Positions 46,595 through 58,274 of a DNA stretch of 64,000 nucleotides are shown piece after piece. How positions within the stretch are numbered: the first letter of the stretch is position 1; the number at the start of each line of letters is the position of its first letter. Position numbers and translations under genes: made by a program. Location of the stretch: the NCBI GenBank assembly GCA_009823505.1, contig VZQC01011955.1, positions 1,025,497 through 1,089,496 on the forward strand. Reading direction: 5' to 3'. The stretch is from Rhizomys pruinosus (Eukaryota; Chordata; Mammalia; Rodentia; Spalacidae). Below the pieces are notes generated by a model. The model was not told the DNA's origin and made no database searches. It saw nothing but the letters and a program-made list of their open reading frames with translations.

Positions 46595-47575
46595 ATACTT
46601 TTGGGTGGGCCTAAGAGTTTCTCCAGAGACAATAGATGTGTGGGTCAGAGAGCTGAGTGGAGAAAACCTGCCCTAAAGTAAGAAGCACCATCCAAGAGGC
46701 TGTGGGCCTGAATGGAGAAAAGGCAGAAGGGGGCCAGGCAAGCTAGCACCAGGCTACACTCCTTTGAGCAGGTGCGTTCTTTTGCAGTTACCACCACTTG
46801 CAGACATCACATCCGGGATTCTTTAATCTTTGAATGTGGACTTGCATCCATGACTCTCTAGGTTTCCAGATTTCCGGCTATGTTGTTAGTTCTGCCTGTT
46901 CCGTGGCTCCCAGCGTCTCAGACTTAGAAGTTGCCTGGGCTCTTGAGCCCACAGAGTGACACTGTAGAGCTATTCAGACTCTGATCCCATAGGCCAATCT
47001 AATAAATCACCTTTTAGATGTCCATTCCCCTGCTAAAGCATTATTGAGGAATAAACTCCTCGAGCAAAATGAACAAGGAACGTGGGGAGGGGAGAGACAA
47101 GGGCAAGGCTGGGCGTTGTCCAGGAGGCCGCAGTCCAGAAGACATTGCCATTGCTCTGTCACACCACCTGGACATCTGACGGCTCAAATGGACCCAGTAG
47201 ACGATTCCACAGGCTGGGTTCCCTTCGTCTGCTGTACGGCTCAAATGGACCCAGTAGATGATTCCACAGGCTGGGTTCCCTTCGTCTGCTGTTTTTCATT
47301 GGTTCATGTTTTTCCCCAAGGCAAAAAATTTTTGTGTTTCCCACCAGAGTTACCAGGTGATTCTTTTCCATGGGAATTCAGAAAAGGCTGAAGGAAGGTC
47401 CTGCCCTGTCATGAGAGGCCTATGACAGGGCTCAGTCTTCATCCTAAGGGAGGTGGTGGCACTTCCTAGTGTTATACGGCTAGAAAATGGGGGCCGGTGA
47501 GTCTCAAAGAGTTACCTAGGTTAAGTCCAGGAGAGGAACATGGAACGCCAGAATATAAACGTGCACAGGCAGTAC
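46595..47575. other. intergenic stretch with a 57-bp tandem duplication
   Basis: No gene. See 47179-47292. The rest looks unique. Confidence 0.5.
47179..47292 (+). repeat. 57-bp tandem duplication
   Basis: A unit starting ACGGCTCAAATGGACCCAGT and ending CCTTCGTCTGCTGT occurs twice back to back with a single C/T difference. The length is a multiple of 3, so an open frame reads through both. Confidence 0.97.
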
Positions 47576-47584
47576 AATTTTAAA

Positions 47585-47712
47585 TTTTAAAACAGGGTCT
47601 CATGCAGCCCAGGCTGGCTTCCAGTTCACCATATAGTCAAGTGATCTTCCTGCCTCCACCTTTGCCATCTGCATGCTGGGATTACAGGCATGCACCACCA
47701 TGATTGAGTTTA
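47585..47712 (-). mobile_element. old B1-type SINE
   Basis: ACAGGGTCTCATGCAGCCCA to GGGATTACAGGCATGCACCA, diverged. Confidence 0.75.
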
Positions 47713-48417
47713 TGTTGTGATGGGACTTGAACCCAGGGCTTCCGACATGCTAGGCAAGCACATTAACAACTGAAGCACATACCCAACCCAAATAGTCTTG
47801 AACTTCTAATTGGAAGTTAGTACTTATGAATCTCAGGGGAGTGGCTATGTGGTTCTAGCTACATTAAAACATGTCTGAACTTCCCAAATGGGCCAATTCC
47901 CTTTACATCTGTGAGAACTGAATTAACAATCTGATGTAAATAACATATTCAAGTGGCAAAGACCTTCAGGTATAAATACCAGGCACTTCTGTCTTAGCTA
48001 AAGATGGGAATCCCCTACTGAGCAAAATACCCTGTCTTAAGCCAGAAAGGCACTAAAACACTTGTATCATTTGGTTGATAACAGGCCTCAGGTTTGTGTT
48101 TCATTCCCTTTCTACAGACTGTCCTGAATCGCCTGGGAAGCCCTACTCCATCATTTTCTTCCTATCCCTTCTTGACTATAAGGGCCGTGATTTGTAACTG
48201 TTCTACTGTACCTGGGATCCAGTGCTCTGTTGGGCCATAGGAAATCCTCATGGATACTATATGGAATGAATGAAGGAATGAAAGAATGAATGAACAAATG
48301 TCTTCATTCTTTTTGCCCAAGCAGTTTCCAAAATGTTTGGCCTGTTTGTCCAGCCCCAGACCACTTGGCTCTGATTGACTTTCATTCAGCCTTCAATCCT
48401 CTATCTCCTTCTAAAAA

Positions 48418-48652
48418 CTGATTTATTCACTTATTTATCTTTATGTGTATGAGTGTTTTGCCTACGTGTATGTAAATGCACCAGGGATATCACATATACT
48501 GGGAGGCTAGAAGAGGGTGCCGGATTTGATGGAACTGGAGTTAAACACATTACAGACAGTTGTTAGCCACCATGTGGATGCTTGGATCTGAACCTGGGTC
48601 CTCTGCAAGAGCAGCCAGTGCTCCTAACCACTGAACCATCTTTCCAGCCCCC
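48418..48652 (-). mobile_element. B2/B3-type SINE, older
   Basis: Reverse, ending ACCATCTTTCCAGCCCC. Confidence 0.88.
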
Positions 48653-48689
48653 AAATCATGGATTTTTTTTCTAAAATGTCTCTTTTATT

Positions 48690-48940
48690 TTTATTTTATT
48701 TTTTTTAATTTTATTTATTTCTGTATGTGTATGAATGTACTGTCTGCATGCAGGTCTGTGCACCAGTGTCGTGCAATGCCGCGGAGGTCAGAAGAGGGTC
48801 TTGGATTCCCCTGGAACTGGAGTTCTCCTGGAATTGGAGTTACAGACAGTTCTTAGCCGCCATGTGGGTGCTGGGGATCAAACCCAGGTCCTCTGCAAGA
48901 GCAATTGGTGCTCTTAACTGCTAGGCCATCTCTCCAGCCC
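48690..48940 (-). mobile_element. B2/B3-type SINE, young subfamily
   Basis: Reverse with the internal duplication, ending CATCTCTCCAGCCCC. CCAAATCATGGATTTTT to the left and CCAAACCATGGATTTTT to the right suggest a target-site duplication. Confidence 0.9.
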
Positions 48941-48956
48941 CCAAACCATGGATTTT

Positions 48957-49396
48957 TAAAAATTTTATGTGTATGTGTGTATTGCCTGCATGTGAGTGCA
49001 CCTGAGTCCTGCAGTGTCCTCAGATATCAGAAGAGGGCATTGGATCCCCTGGAACTGGAGTTATAGAAGGTTGTTAGACAACAACAACAACAACAGAAAG
49101 GACTGCATCAAAGAACTGACTGAAACAGTGAACTTCTGCTCATAACAGTCAACTTCCACATGGAGAATATTGAGAAAGACTGAGAAAGAGATGAAAAGCA
49201 TGTTTGGCAGAATGCATGAGCTGTGAAGGGGTAGGGGGGACATGGTTCTAGATTTGATAAAAATATATATATATATAAATATATATAAATTTTAAAAAAA
49301 GGTTGTTAGCTGCCATGTGGGTGCTGGGAATTGAACCCCAGTCCTCTTCAAGAGCAGCCAGTGCTCTTAACCACTAAGCCACCTCTCCAGCCCTCT
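48957..49396 (-). mobile_element. B2/B3-type SINE split by a retroposed tail
   Basis: Left part 48957-49077 and right part 49299-49396 (ending ACCTCTCCAGCCCT) form one SINE interrupted by an insertion. Confidence 0.9.
49078..49298 (+). mobile_element. short retroposed tail with 11-bp target-site duplication (family member 3)
   Basis: AAGGTTGTTAG at 49067-49077 and 49299-49309. The insert shares its body and G-rich segment with 21402-21625 and ends in an AT-rich, A-rich tail. Probably a truncated L1 3' end. Confidence 0.8.
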
Positions 49397-50389
49397 GTCT
49401 TCTTAATTGGAGCCCTCTGTCTCAGCACAGAGGAATATCACAGGACTTGGGATGGATGTGGTTAATATGGCTCCCCCAGGTTTTTGGAGGGAGGGATGAA
49501 GGCCCCATTCATATGTGCTCTCCAGGATCTGAGAGGTGGAAGTGTGGATCTGTGGATCTGTAGAGCACGCACAGCACAGAGAAGAGCCTTGCTGCCCTGC
49601 TCCATCGGAAAGGAAGCTGCTGGAAGACTGGTCTGAAACTTGTTTTGCAGAGGCGTTTATACTTCTTGCCTATGGGTTTGCCTGAAGTGGCTGGGGGTGC
49701 CCTTGGACACTGAAAAGGGACTAGGAAACTGTTTCTTCACCAGTGCTGTGGCCTGCTTACCCTCTATCCAATGCCCTAAAGCCATTTTGATTCTCTCATC
49801 CAAATCCAAAACAGGTTTGCCCGGATCCTGGGATCCCGGGGACCTTGCCTGGAACTGTTACACCCCCACCTCCCACAAGCATCAAAGCACTTACACTGGA
49901 TGAGCCCCTGACACTGTTGGTGAGGTAGAAGCCCCTTGTTTGAATAACAACAACAACAACAATCCGACTTCTTCCAGAAGGACCGACTTGTTGATTTCCC
50001 TCAAACAGGAGTTTGTGGTTAATGGAGAAAAGGCCATGGGGGAAATATTCTCTCCCAGGGCGTCGCAACTCCCTCTAAGACTCAGCACAGTGATGGAGGA
50101 GAGTTCTGTGAGCTGGGACTGTCACGGGGGGGTGGGGGGTGTGAAGGCACATGACCTCAGAGAGTCAGCCTACACCCTCCCAGCCTGGCACCCGAAGAGC
50201 CTGCAAGAAAAGGGGTGCCCCGAGGATAGAGCGCAGACGCAGGCCCCCACTAGTCAGCAGTTACCACCACCTTTGGAGATGAACTTGAGGCAGGAGCAAG
50301 CCTGGAGCAGGATCCCCTGTCACTGGGAGTCCTCGGCCTCCCTGGTGAATAAATAATTAAACGCCCAATACACAATAGCCTCGCTAGAT
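49397..50389. other. PRIMA1 upstream flank
   Basis: No gene. ACA repeat at about 49949-49962 and G run at about 50126-50140. The AT-rich stretch AATAAATAATTAAACGCCCA at 50347-50366 borders the CpG island. Confidence 0.5.
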
Positions 50390-51080
50390 GGAGACGAGGA
50401 ATCACTGCAGCGGCGCTGGCGGCGGCGGGGAGCGCGGGCGAGAGCGCAGCCCGGGCGGGAGGCGGGCGAGGCTCTGGCTTCACTCACGTCTGTTTTCCTT
50501 TTTCGTGCATTATTTATTTCGCCTCCGCCCTCCGCCCCGCTGCCGGATCGGGGCTCAGGGCTGGCGCCTCCCTCCCGCTGCCTCCCGCAGGCTCGCGGCA
50601 CTCTGAGCCCGGGGCAGCCGCGCGGCGCCACCGAGAAGGGCGGGGACCGGGCGGCGCAGGGACCGGCGGTGGGGCTCGGAGGAGGGCTCCGCGGCCGGCT
50701 CCCGGCGGACACTTTCCCCGCCCTCCGCCCGACCAGCCCAACCCCGGCCTGGGGCTCGGGGGTTGCCGCGTCTCCCGCCCCGCGCGAGGCCAGGCGCAAC
50801 CCGGAGCCACCGCTCCCAGAGCCCGGTGCGAGTGCGCCGCGCCCGGGTCCCCAGCTCAGCAGCCCCGGAGGCCCAAGCGGCGCGCAAACTTTTGCTCCAG
50901 TGCCCGGAGCTCCTCCTCGGCATGTGAAGCCCCCGGGCGCCCGCGCAGCCGCCAGGGTGAGCAAGGAGGCCCCGCCTAGAGGGCGGGGGACTGGGGAGGC
51001 GGCCGGCTTTAAAAGGGGGCCGTCCGGCGGCTCGGAAACAGAGCTGCTGTTGGGGAAGCGCTGACCTCTCTTCTCAGGCA
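50390..51080 (+). promoter_or_regulatory. PRIMA1: CpG-island promoter of PRIMA1
   Basis: This is the only long stretch in the window that is both very GC-rich and rich in undepleted CpG, with several GC boxes such as GGGCGGGG and CCCCGCC. It lies 0.6-1.3 kb upstream of the first coding exon in the right orientation. A TATA-like TTTAAAAG sits at about 51008-51015. GC-rich broad initiation within the island and a more focused start near 51040 are both possible. Confidence 0.8.
50840..50956 (+). other. PRIMA1: candidate noncoding first exon of PRIMA1 (3' boundary only)
   Basis: The coding exon at 51653 has its own splice acceptor, so an upstream noncoding exon must exist. The best donor in the island is AGG|GTGAGC after 50956. 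If the TATA-like site at 51008 is used instead, weaker donors at 51082 (AAG|GTGGCG) or 51385 (TTCA|GTAAGT) would apply. The 5' end given here is arbitrary. Confidence 0.35.
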
Positions 51081-51683
51081 AGGTGGCGGGAGGCATCCGA
51101 GGGCTGTGGGCGGAGATGGAGGCGTGTGGAGATGGAGACGGGGCTTGGGCGGCAAATGAGGGCGCGCACCGAGGTGCCTATGTTGCAGAGTGCGCAGTGA
51201 GGCCATCCGAGCAGAGAGTGCACGCGGCGAGTATTGGTGGTGCCTTGCACTCAGAGTGGAGGAGTGTGCAGGCTGGAGGTTCAAGGGGGTCGGGAGAGCG
51301 CTCCGAGTGAGTGCTTTCCACCGGGTTTGAAGTGTCTTGGCTGTTAGAGTTGTGCATATCCGGTTCTGGGGCTGCATGAGGTTCAGTAAGTGTGTTTGGA
51401 TGTTCCTGAAGGCGTGTATTGGACCAAGGTGTGCATGAAGTGTTGCTGGGGGTGTGCGCCAGGATGGGGTATGAGTTCTGGGATGCGCTGGAGAGTCAGC
51501 AAGTGGCGGAAGCCGGAATGAAGATGCAGGCTTAGTTTATGAAGGTGCCCCAGCGCGAGGCGCGCTTGTCCAGGGGTTGATACGTGGACTGATGCGCGGC
51601 CGCGTGGGGCAGGCGCGGTGTCCACCTGACCCTGGCCTTTCCCCCCCGACAGTTCGCCCCACCAGCGGGCGCCGCGGGCCGAG

Positions 51684-51776
51684 ATGCTACTCCGGGACCT
51701 GGTCCTGCGCCGTGGCTGCAGCTGGCCTTCCCTACTCCTACACTGCGCTCTTCACCCGCTTTGGGGCTTCGTGCAG
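51684..51776 (+). CDS. PRIMA1: PRIMA1, first coding exon (signal peptide)
   Basis: PRIMA1 is a small type I membrane protein that tethers acetylcholinesterase tetramers to neuronal membranes. This exon encodes residues 1-31, beginning MLLRDLVLRRGC and ending HPLWGFVQ, which I recognise as the PRIMA1 N-terminus. It has the hydrophobic core of a cleaved signal peptide (about residues 14-30). The ATG at 51684 has a purine at -3 and follows 31 bases of GC-rich 5' UTR. The acceptor is a pyrimidine run ending in AG at 51651-51652, so the whole exon is 51653-51776. The donor is CAG|GTGAGC after 51776, leaving phase 0, which matches the next coding exon. The family protein is about 153 residues; only the first half is in this window. 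Confidence 0.93.
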
Positions 51777-51848
51777 GTGAGCAGAGAAGCAGGCTGCCCT
51801 GGCCGGAGGCCTCCTGGGGAAGTAGGGAAGCCAGAGGTGTCACTACAG

Positions 51849-51849
<1 letters not shown>

Positions 51850-51884
<35 letters not shown>
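51850..51884 (+). repeat. (CA)n microsatellite
   Basis: About 17 CA units, some 75 bases after the PRIMA1 signal-peptide exon. Confidence 0.97.
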
Positions 51885-51885
<1 letters not shown>

Positions 51886-54800
51886 ATCCTGGGGAGAGTT
51901 GGGGAAAAGAAAACCTGGTCCAGCATGCCCTAACCCCCCAAAGATAAGAAGCTTTAAGAGAAAGCGAGTCCCCGGTTGTGGTTTAAGGTCTGCAGTACCA
52001 GGCTTGGGCATGGACAGGTGCTGAGGGGTAGGCAGTCTTCGCCAGAACCCCACTGAAAAACCTGGGAAAAGAAACAAAAAAGAAAAATGATCCCACAACC
52101 ATGCCTCTGTTTCCCACCAGACCCCACTTTTTTTTTTTTTAACTTCCAATTAGCCTTCCTAAGCTGTCTTCAACCCGGGAGGGGCTGTTTCTTAAGTATC
52201 TACTGGGGAGGTGGCTGCTTTGTGCCGTGGAAACCATTCATGCAGAACATCTGTCAGGATTGCCTGAGGATGAATCATTCGCTCTGGGCTCTTCAAACTC
52301 CAGGGCTAGGCATCCAACTCAAGTTATTCTCAAGGTAGAAAGAGTTGGATGGCATAATTCCTAGTTCTGTCCAGCATGTCCATGCCAAGATCTACCCTTC
52401 ACCAGTTGGGCAATTGGGCAATATACTTAACCTGTCTGGTTCTTCATCTCCCTTCCTGACTGTGCTATAGTTCTATGCTTGTTTGCTTAGCATGTTGTCT
52501 GGACCACAGTGAGTACAGTTGGTAGCTGTTCCTGCTGGTGTGACCTGCTTGCTATCAGCTTATCAGGACTGCAGTTCCGAACTGTCAGTTTTACCATTTG
52601 CTGTATTCAGGAGCCACAAAAACGTAGTTGAGGCTTTGTGTTCTTCTAGTGGCACTTGGAAGGTTGAAGACTAAAAAGACAGTTGCCCTGAGTTGGGTTA
52701 ACAGTCAGTCCAAAGACAAGGTGGGTGGGACTGCTTGCCTGTCTGCTGTGGTCTATGAAGACGGGAGCCTGTTGGGAACTGGCTCCACTAGTCAGCAGCC
52801 CCCACCTCCACCACCAACCAACCCCTAAAGATGCCGCACCCCCAGCACAGGCCCCAGCCTCTCCTCTCTGCTGTGGCCTGCCTCTAGCTCACAGTTGCTT
52901 TGCTCTTGGAATTAACAGCTTTGTTTAAACTTGGCTGTGTGTGCTTAGTAGTCGGGTTGTCACTTGTAAACACTTGAGTGGTTGGGGACTAGCTTCCTTG
53001 TTGAACTTGTAGCTGAGACTCCAAGGCAGACTTCACTAGTCTCTGCCTTTACTTGGTTAGTTCTCTCTCTTCCCACAGATCTTTCAGCTAGGATGGAAAA
53101 GAAACTGGCAACATTGGAGTCTAGAATTCTGCCTTGTAGATTAGCAGGATCTAAGAAGAGCCCCCCCCCCCCCCGCGCCCCGAACTAATTTTGTAAAAAC
53201 AGCTCTGTTGTCCAGTGTCCTTTAGCCAGGCAGTATTTACATAAGCAATTTTGGGTGTGTGTTTCAGATTCTCAAACTCAATACAAATCAATTTTCATGA
53301 AAATCAATTAGAAAAGAATCCTCCAGATAAACAGAATGGGTAAGATCTTGGCTTGAGGCTCTGGAAAAATTAATCCACAAAGGGTAAGGACAGAGGAACC
53401 AAAGAAGGGGGCTTGGGAATGAATGGGTCTGGTTTTTTAAGCAGAAGGGCTGGATTCAAGGCAGCACTGGACGGAGGAGGAAGATGGAAGTGCACCAGGC
53501 CATGTGTTTCTCTTTAAATGGAGAGAATAAATCTGTTAGGTCTCAGGAGTTTCTCGAACATAGAGGAAGAACCAAGAGCTGTCTGCGCTTTTTGCCTAAG
53601 AATCCTCCAGAGAGGTAAACATTTGGGGGGATGGGCCTGAGGCAACTGTCATGATTAATGGACCCATTGATCAGGCAAGAAACCAGGGGTCCCTCAAGGT
53701 CCTCTCTTGAAATCAGCAGAAGCCGATGACTGTGGCTTGATGATAAAACACCAAGTTTCTTAAGTCCCATGACATTTAAATTGCCTAAGCATTGATGGGG
53801 GCATTTTTTTTTTAGCCTTTTGCCTTTTACTCAGTGTGTTTGAAATTGAGGTTTTGTGCTTTTGTGATTTAGGGTTCTTCTAAGTTCACTTCAGTTGATT
53901 CTTTTTTTTTTTTTTTTTTTTTCTTCCTAAGGGAAAAGGATGACAGGCTTGCAGATTTATTGGGTGTGACAGGAGTGTGTCTCATCAAGTTACTGTGGTG
54001 CTGGCCTGTCTCCAGAAGCCATCATTCCTGTGGTTGCCCAGCTAAAGCAAGTGCCAGGGAGACAGGTTTGGACCCAGACTTATGGGTCTGTGTCTTGGCA
54101 CAAAGCTATCCCAGAGCCTGCGGAGATCCTTCTACATTCAGTTCCTGTGGCTTGGATTTCCCAGCAGTGGCATTTATTGGGTGGCAGGCTATGTGTCAAG
54201 TGAAAGTGGTTTAGTGGTCTCTGACCTCATGATGCTGGTAAGGTTGTTGAACGAGTCACAGATAAGAGAGCTTGGGTGAGAAATAGGTTGGGCTTGGAGC
54301 AAGAGCCCCCAAAATGTCTCAGATGTGCCCCTGAGATGTGAGGAAGGGTGTCAGGTGCACAGGGGGTGAAGCAGCCTGCAGAGGGAACAGCTGAAACCCC
54401 AGGCAAGGATGAGGCTTGGGAAGACTGGAAGTAAAGCGGAAGGCAAGCCCCTGACATGGTGTCTTGCAATTGGAATTTGATCCTGGGACCCCTGGGGACT
54501 CTAGAGAGTTTGAAGTCAGAGATGATACCATCTCAGGCTGTCACCTTGGAACCTCAGTTGGGGAAGGACAGATTCTGAGGGGAAAGCAAAGGTAAAGAGG
54601 CTGGCGAGGGCAGGGTTGCCGTACTGAGCGAGCGCGAGGTGTTCAGTTCGGTTTGCAGTTCAAATAAGCCACAGGTCACTTTTTAGCATGAGTATATTTC
54701 ATTCAGCATTGAGGATCTGCTTCTCCTGTGGTGTTGCTTGATGTTTATCTGAACTTGAATTTAACAGGACAGCCCATATTTTCCCCAGCAGTCCTAGGTG

Positions 54801-55434
54801 AGAGGCAGGTACCCCCGGGGACACGATGGCCTGCGTAGGGCAGTAACAAAGGGGATGGAGAAAGACAGGCGAATCCTGAACCTGTTTAGGAGGCACTATC
54901 CACCAGATGTGAGAGCTACACAGATTGGCCAGGAGGTGGCTGGAGCTGGGGTTACTGATACTCAGCCTCGCCAGCCATGAAGCACTGCATCAAGTGGCAG
55001 GTACCAAATCCAGGTGGCTGCAGGCCAACCTGTGCCCACTTTCTGCAGCCACAGCCTTTAGAGCATTCTGGCTACAGAAAATGGCTGCAAACCAGGGCTG
55101 GGAGGCAGGTGATGGCACCACCCAGAAAAAGGTTTTCAGCAGGCAATTATACCATTTCCCTTCTGTGGGGCTTCAGAGAAACCATCCATCTCTGTGGTAT
55201 TCTGATCTGTACTGAGTCAAGCTAAGAGCAGGTGACATCTGGGGGCAAGTTCCTTCTTCTTGTGGAGTTTCCAAAGATACCAATGAAGCCAGAGAAAAGC
55301 TGCCTACACCTGAAGCTTCGTCTCTACTGGCCAACATCACCAGCAGCAGCCAGCAGAATTCCCAGGTGGACCGGGAGTCTGGTAATACTGGTAGACAGAC
55401 ACCCTCCCCTCATGGCTTCTCATTGAGCAATGTA

Positions 55435-55905
55435 TTAGTTACTTTGTCCATCAGTGTCACAAGATGCATGACAAAAGCTTTAAAGTAGAAGATGTTTACT
55501 TATACTCACAGTTTGATGGACAGTGGAGAAGGCATGACGGCAGGTGCACGAGTCACCTGGAAAATGTTATCTTGTTTTGAGCAATGGCTTTTGGATCGAG
55601 CCTTACTCAAGTTCTCAGGACATGGGAAAAATGCAGCCAGATTCTTTGCCAGAATACCTTATGATTTCCTGTTAAACTCCTTGTTCCCCTCTGAAACCTC
55701 ATGAGCCAGACCTCCACTGTCTGCATTCATCTCCCTCTGCTCCCTGACTATGGACAAAATATGACCATCTAGGTCATGCTCCTGCTGTCATATCTTCTCC
55801 CCATGATGCACTGTACTCTGATACTATGAGCCATAAATCCTTCCTTCCTTCCTTCCTTAAAATGATTCTGTCAAGTGTTTTGTCACAGCAATGGAAAAGT
55901 ATACA
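55435..55905. mobile_element. MaLR-like LTR pieces, mixed orientation
   Basis: The left part (TGTATTAGTTACTTTGTCC) reads as a reverse LTR. The right part (about 55690-55905, ending TTGTCACAGCAATGGAAAAG) reads forward. A TTCC repeat is at 55843-55857. Confidence 0.5.
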
Positions 55906-58087
55906 AGCACCAGGTGATCATTGTGTTCTGGACGATGTTGGGTTGGAGTCTGGGTACATTACTTAGGGTGGTTGAACCTTTGTCCCATCTGTTGTGTGGC
56001 TAATAAGCCTCCTACCTCTGTCATCCTCATGTCCCCAGTAGGGCTAATGTAACCCACAGTACCCTGATCCAAGTCATTCACAACTTAGTGTAGAAGTATA
56101 AAACAACAGGGAAATTGCCCCAGAGGGAAATGTTTGCAAAGTAAAGAAGTGGCAATGGGCAGGGTGGCCCAGATGACTGTCTAAGAAAGGGCTGTGAAAA
56201 GTGGAGAGAAGCTGGTGAATAAAGAGTCCAAATAATGAGCTGTCGATGGAGGGAAACAGCAGCCATAGGCTTTTGCAGAACCAAACTGTCAGGAAACTCC
56301 AGCAGGGTCCCAGCAAGAGGCCTCAGCAGGAAGAGCCTGCTCAGACTTGGCCCTTCCGTGAGGACAGATGCTTGAGCAGTTGGGGTCACCCAGGTCTCAG
56401 GGGAGCCTTCCTGTGATACACTGGGATCCGTCAATTTTTAGGTGAAGTGAACTCCTTTCAGTCTTGAAACTTAGTCCTAGTTTTCTTGTCTGTCATTTCA
56501 TCACATTAAACATTTGTACATCTGCACCCTTACATCCGCTCACAAAGGTGCGTCATTGGGTCAGGCTAGGTTAAATAAATGTGTTTCTCTTGAGCTCCCC
56601 TTTGTCGAGGACACCATGGAGACCCAGAAAGTAATTGCTTTGGCTGGGCGTGGCTTGAAGTTCGGGCACTTGGTGGAGTGTGGTAGGAAGAGGGTTCAGA
56701 GGCGGGTCCTTGGAAGCACAAGGCTTTTCAGCAAGTTCAGAGTTTTAGACATGATGATCTAGAGATGGGGTCAGGCATCATGAGGGGGCTCAGACACATA
56801 GTGAAGGGCTTGCCCTGTTTACCTCTGACTCAGGAATGGAGGAAGCTCAGTATCTGAGCTCAGCGCCTTTCCCATGGTCTGAAACTCCATCTTCAGTCCT
56901 TTAGAAGCTTAGAAGCCTGCTGGCCTCTTAGATACTAATTTGGAGCTGTAAATTGGTCCAACCTCTCAAGGCCACCCTCATGGCCACTACTTAAGCCCTG
57001 CCAAGTGCAGTGGTGGGTGCTCAGCTCTGGGACCTTTCCCTCACAGTAACGGAACTCCAGCGTTCCCACCCGCAATGGCACTGGGGGTCCAAGTTTCTAC
57101 TTGCCCAGATGACAGCCAGGGGAATTAACTATGTCCTGTACTGAGGCAAGGAGTTGCCACCAACCCTTTCCTGTCTTGAAGCCAGCTCTGGACTCCCGGC
57201 TTTACCATCGTCTTCATGGGGAGGGACCCTGGCTACTGTCTAACCAGTGGTTCTCGTGCTGGCTCTTCCTGTGTTTAATTGGGTAGCTGAAGCAAAATAA
57301 CCTAGCTCCCCTGAAAAATATTCACTTCATTGGTCATGGGTAAGGCTCAGGCAGGAATGTGTTGAAGCTATGTAGGGGGTTCCAGGGCACAGCTATGATG
57401 GGGAAGACTTTGAGCAGGACCCAAGAGACATGAGGTCTGGTCTTTGAGCTTTGTTCATTCATACGCCAGTTCTGTAAATGCCAGGACTTCCCCTGGGTGT
57501 TAGTTTTATAGTGAGAGGGAACCCAAGGCATGGCCCTGTCCTCATAAGGCTTACACTTCATGCCAAAACCATCCAGAAACCAAGTAGTGAGAGTAGGACC
57601 TGGTACCAGGGAGCCTCCAAGAAGGAGATCCCACCAGGCCAGGGAGGTGAGATGCTTCTGAGTGGTGGCCATACACTGAGGTGGTCAGGGGTTTCCCCAT
57701 GCAGGGGGGTGACTGGGCGGTTGAGGTGGTTTGGTAGCTGTGTGCCTCCCAAGCCACTCAGATGCCACATGGAAAGCATCAGGAGGTTGCTCTGTCCCTT
57801 GCTCATCTGAGATGCAGACAAAGGCCCAGGTAGGCTTCCTCTCCAAGATCAGGGGCCTTACCCCAGACAGACACAGATAAGGCAGACGAGCTGTGACTAG
57901 ATCCGCGAGCGCTTGGAAGATGGAAGAAATGGCTGCGGGGTTTAGATGGTGGAGAGGGTTGCCACTCTGTGTGTAAGCCGGATGACTCCTGTCGATTCTG
58001 CCTGCCTTCAGGGGCCTGGATAGGCTCAATCCAGCTTCTAGCTGCCTGACGCCCCCCTACATCTCCTGGCTATGTCCATATCTGCAG

Positions 58088-58223
58088 GTGACGCATGGTG
58101 AGCCCCAGAAGTCTTGCTCCAAGGTGACCGACAGCTGCCAACACATCTGCCAGTGCCGGCCCCCACCCCCATTGCCCCCGCCACCCCCGCCCCCACCACC
58201 TCCCAGACTCCTCTCCGCCCCAG
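58088..58223 (+). CDS. PRIMA1: PRIMA1, second coding exon (PRAD, proline-rich attachment domain)
   Basis: This exon encodes residues 32-76 plus one base of codon 77. It starts VTHGEPQKSCSKVTDSC and continues through a CxC motif into four prolines, a leucine and ten prolines, then RLLSAP. In the family the signal peptide is cut near the G35/E36 position seen here. The cysteines and the polyproline stretch form the PRAD, which binds the C-terminal helices of four acetylcholinesterase T subunits. The acceptor is ...ATCTGCAG at 58087 and the donor is CAG|GTAAGT after 58223 (phase 1). The frame joins cleanly to the upstream exon. No exon for the following transmembrane segment is visible before 64000. 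Confidence 0.93.
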
Positions 58224-58237
58224 GTAAGTGAAAGCTC

Positions 58238-58242
58238 CTTCG

Positions 58243-58274
<32 letters not shown>
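58238..58274 (+). repeat. (GTT)n microsatellite beside a splice donor
   Basis: About eleven tandem GTT/TTG units begin within 20 bases of the PRIMA1 donor at 58223/58224. Confidence 0.95.

Larger units (their letters stand above)
51777..58087 (+). other. PRIMA1: PRIMA1 intron between the two coding exons
   Basis: This is a GT...AG intron of 6.3 kb. It contains a CA microsatellite at 51850-51884, a T run at 52129-52140, a C run at about 53161-53174, a T run near 53903-53922, and a decayed MaLR-like LTR at 55435-55905. The rest looks like unique sequence with possible MIR/L2 relics. I see no further exon. Confidence 0.85.

Noticed and set aside
50320..51096. 258-codon minus-strand frame over the CpG island
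   Set aside because: GC-rich DNA is poor in stops; the Ala/Pro/Gly/Arg-rich product has no recognisable domain and lies antisense to the PRIMA1 promoter.
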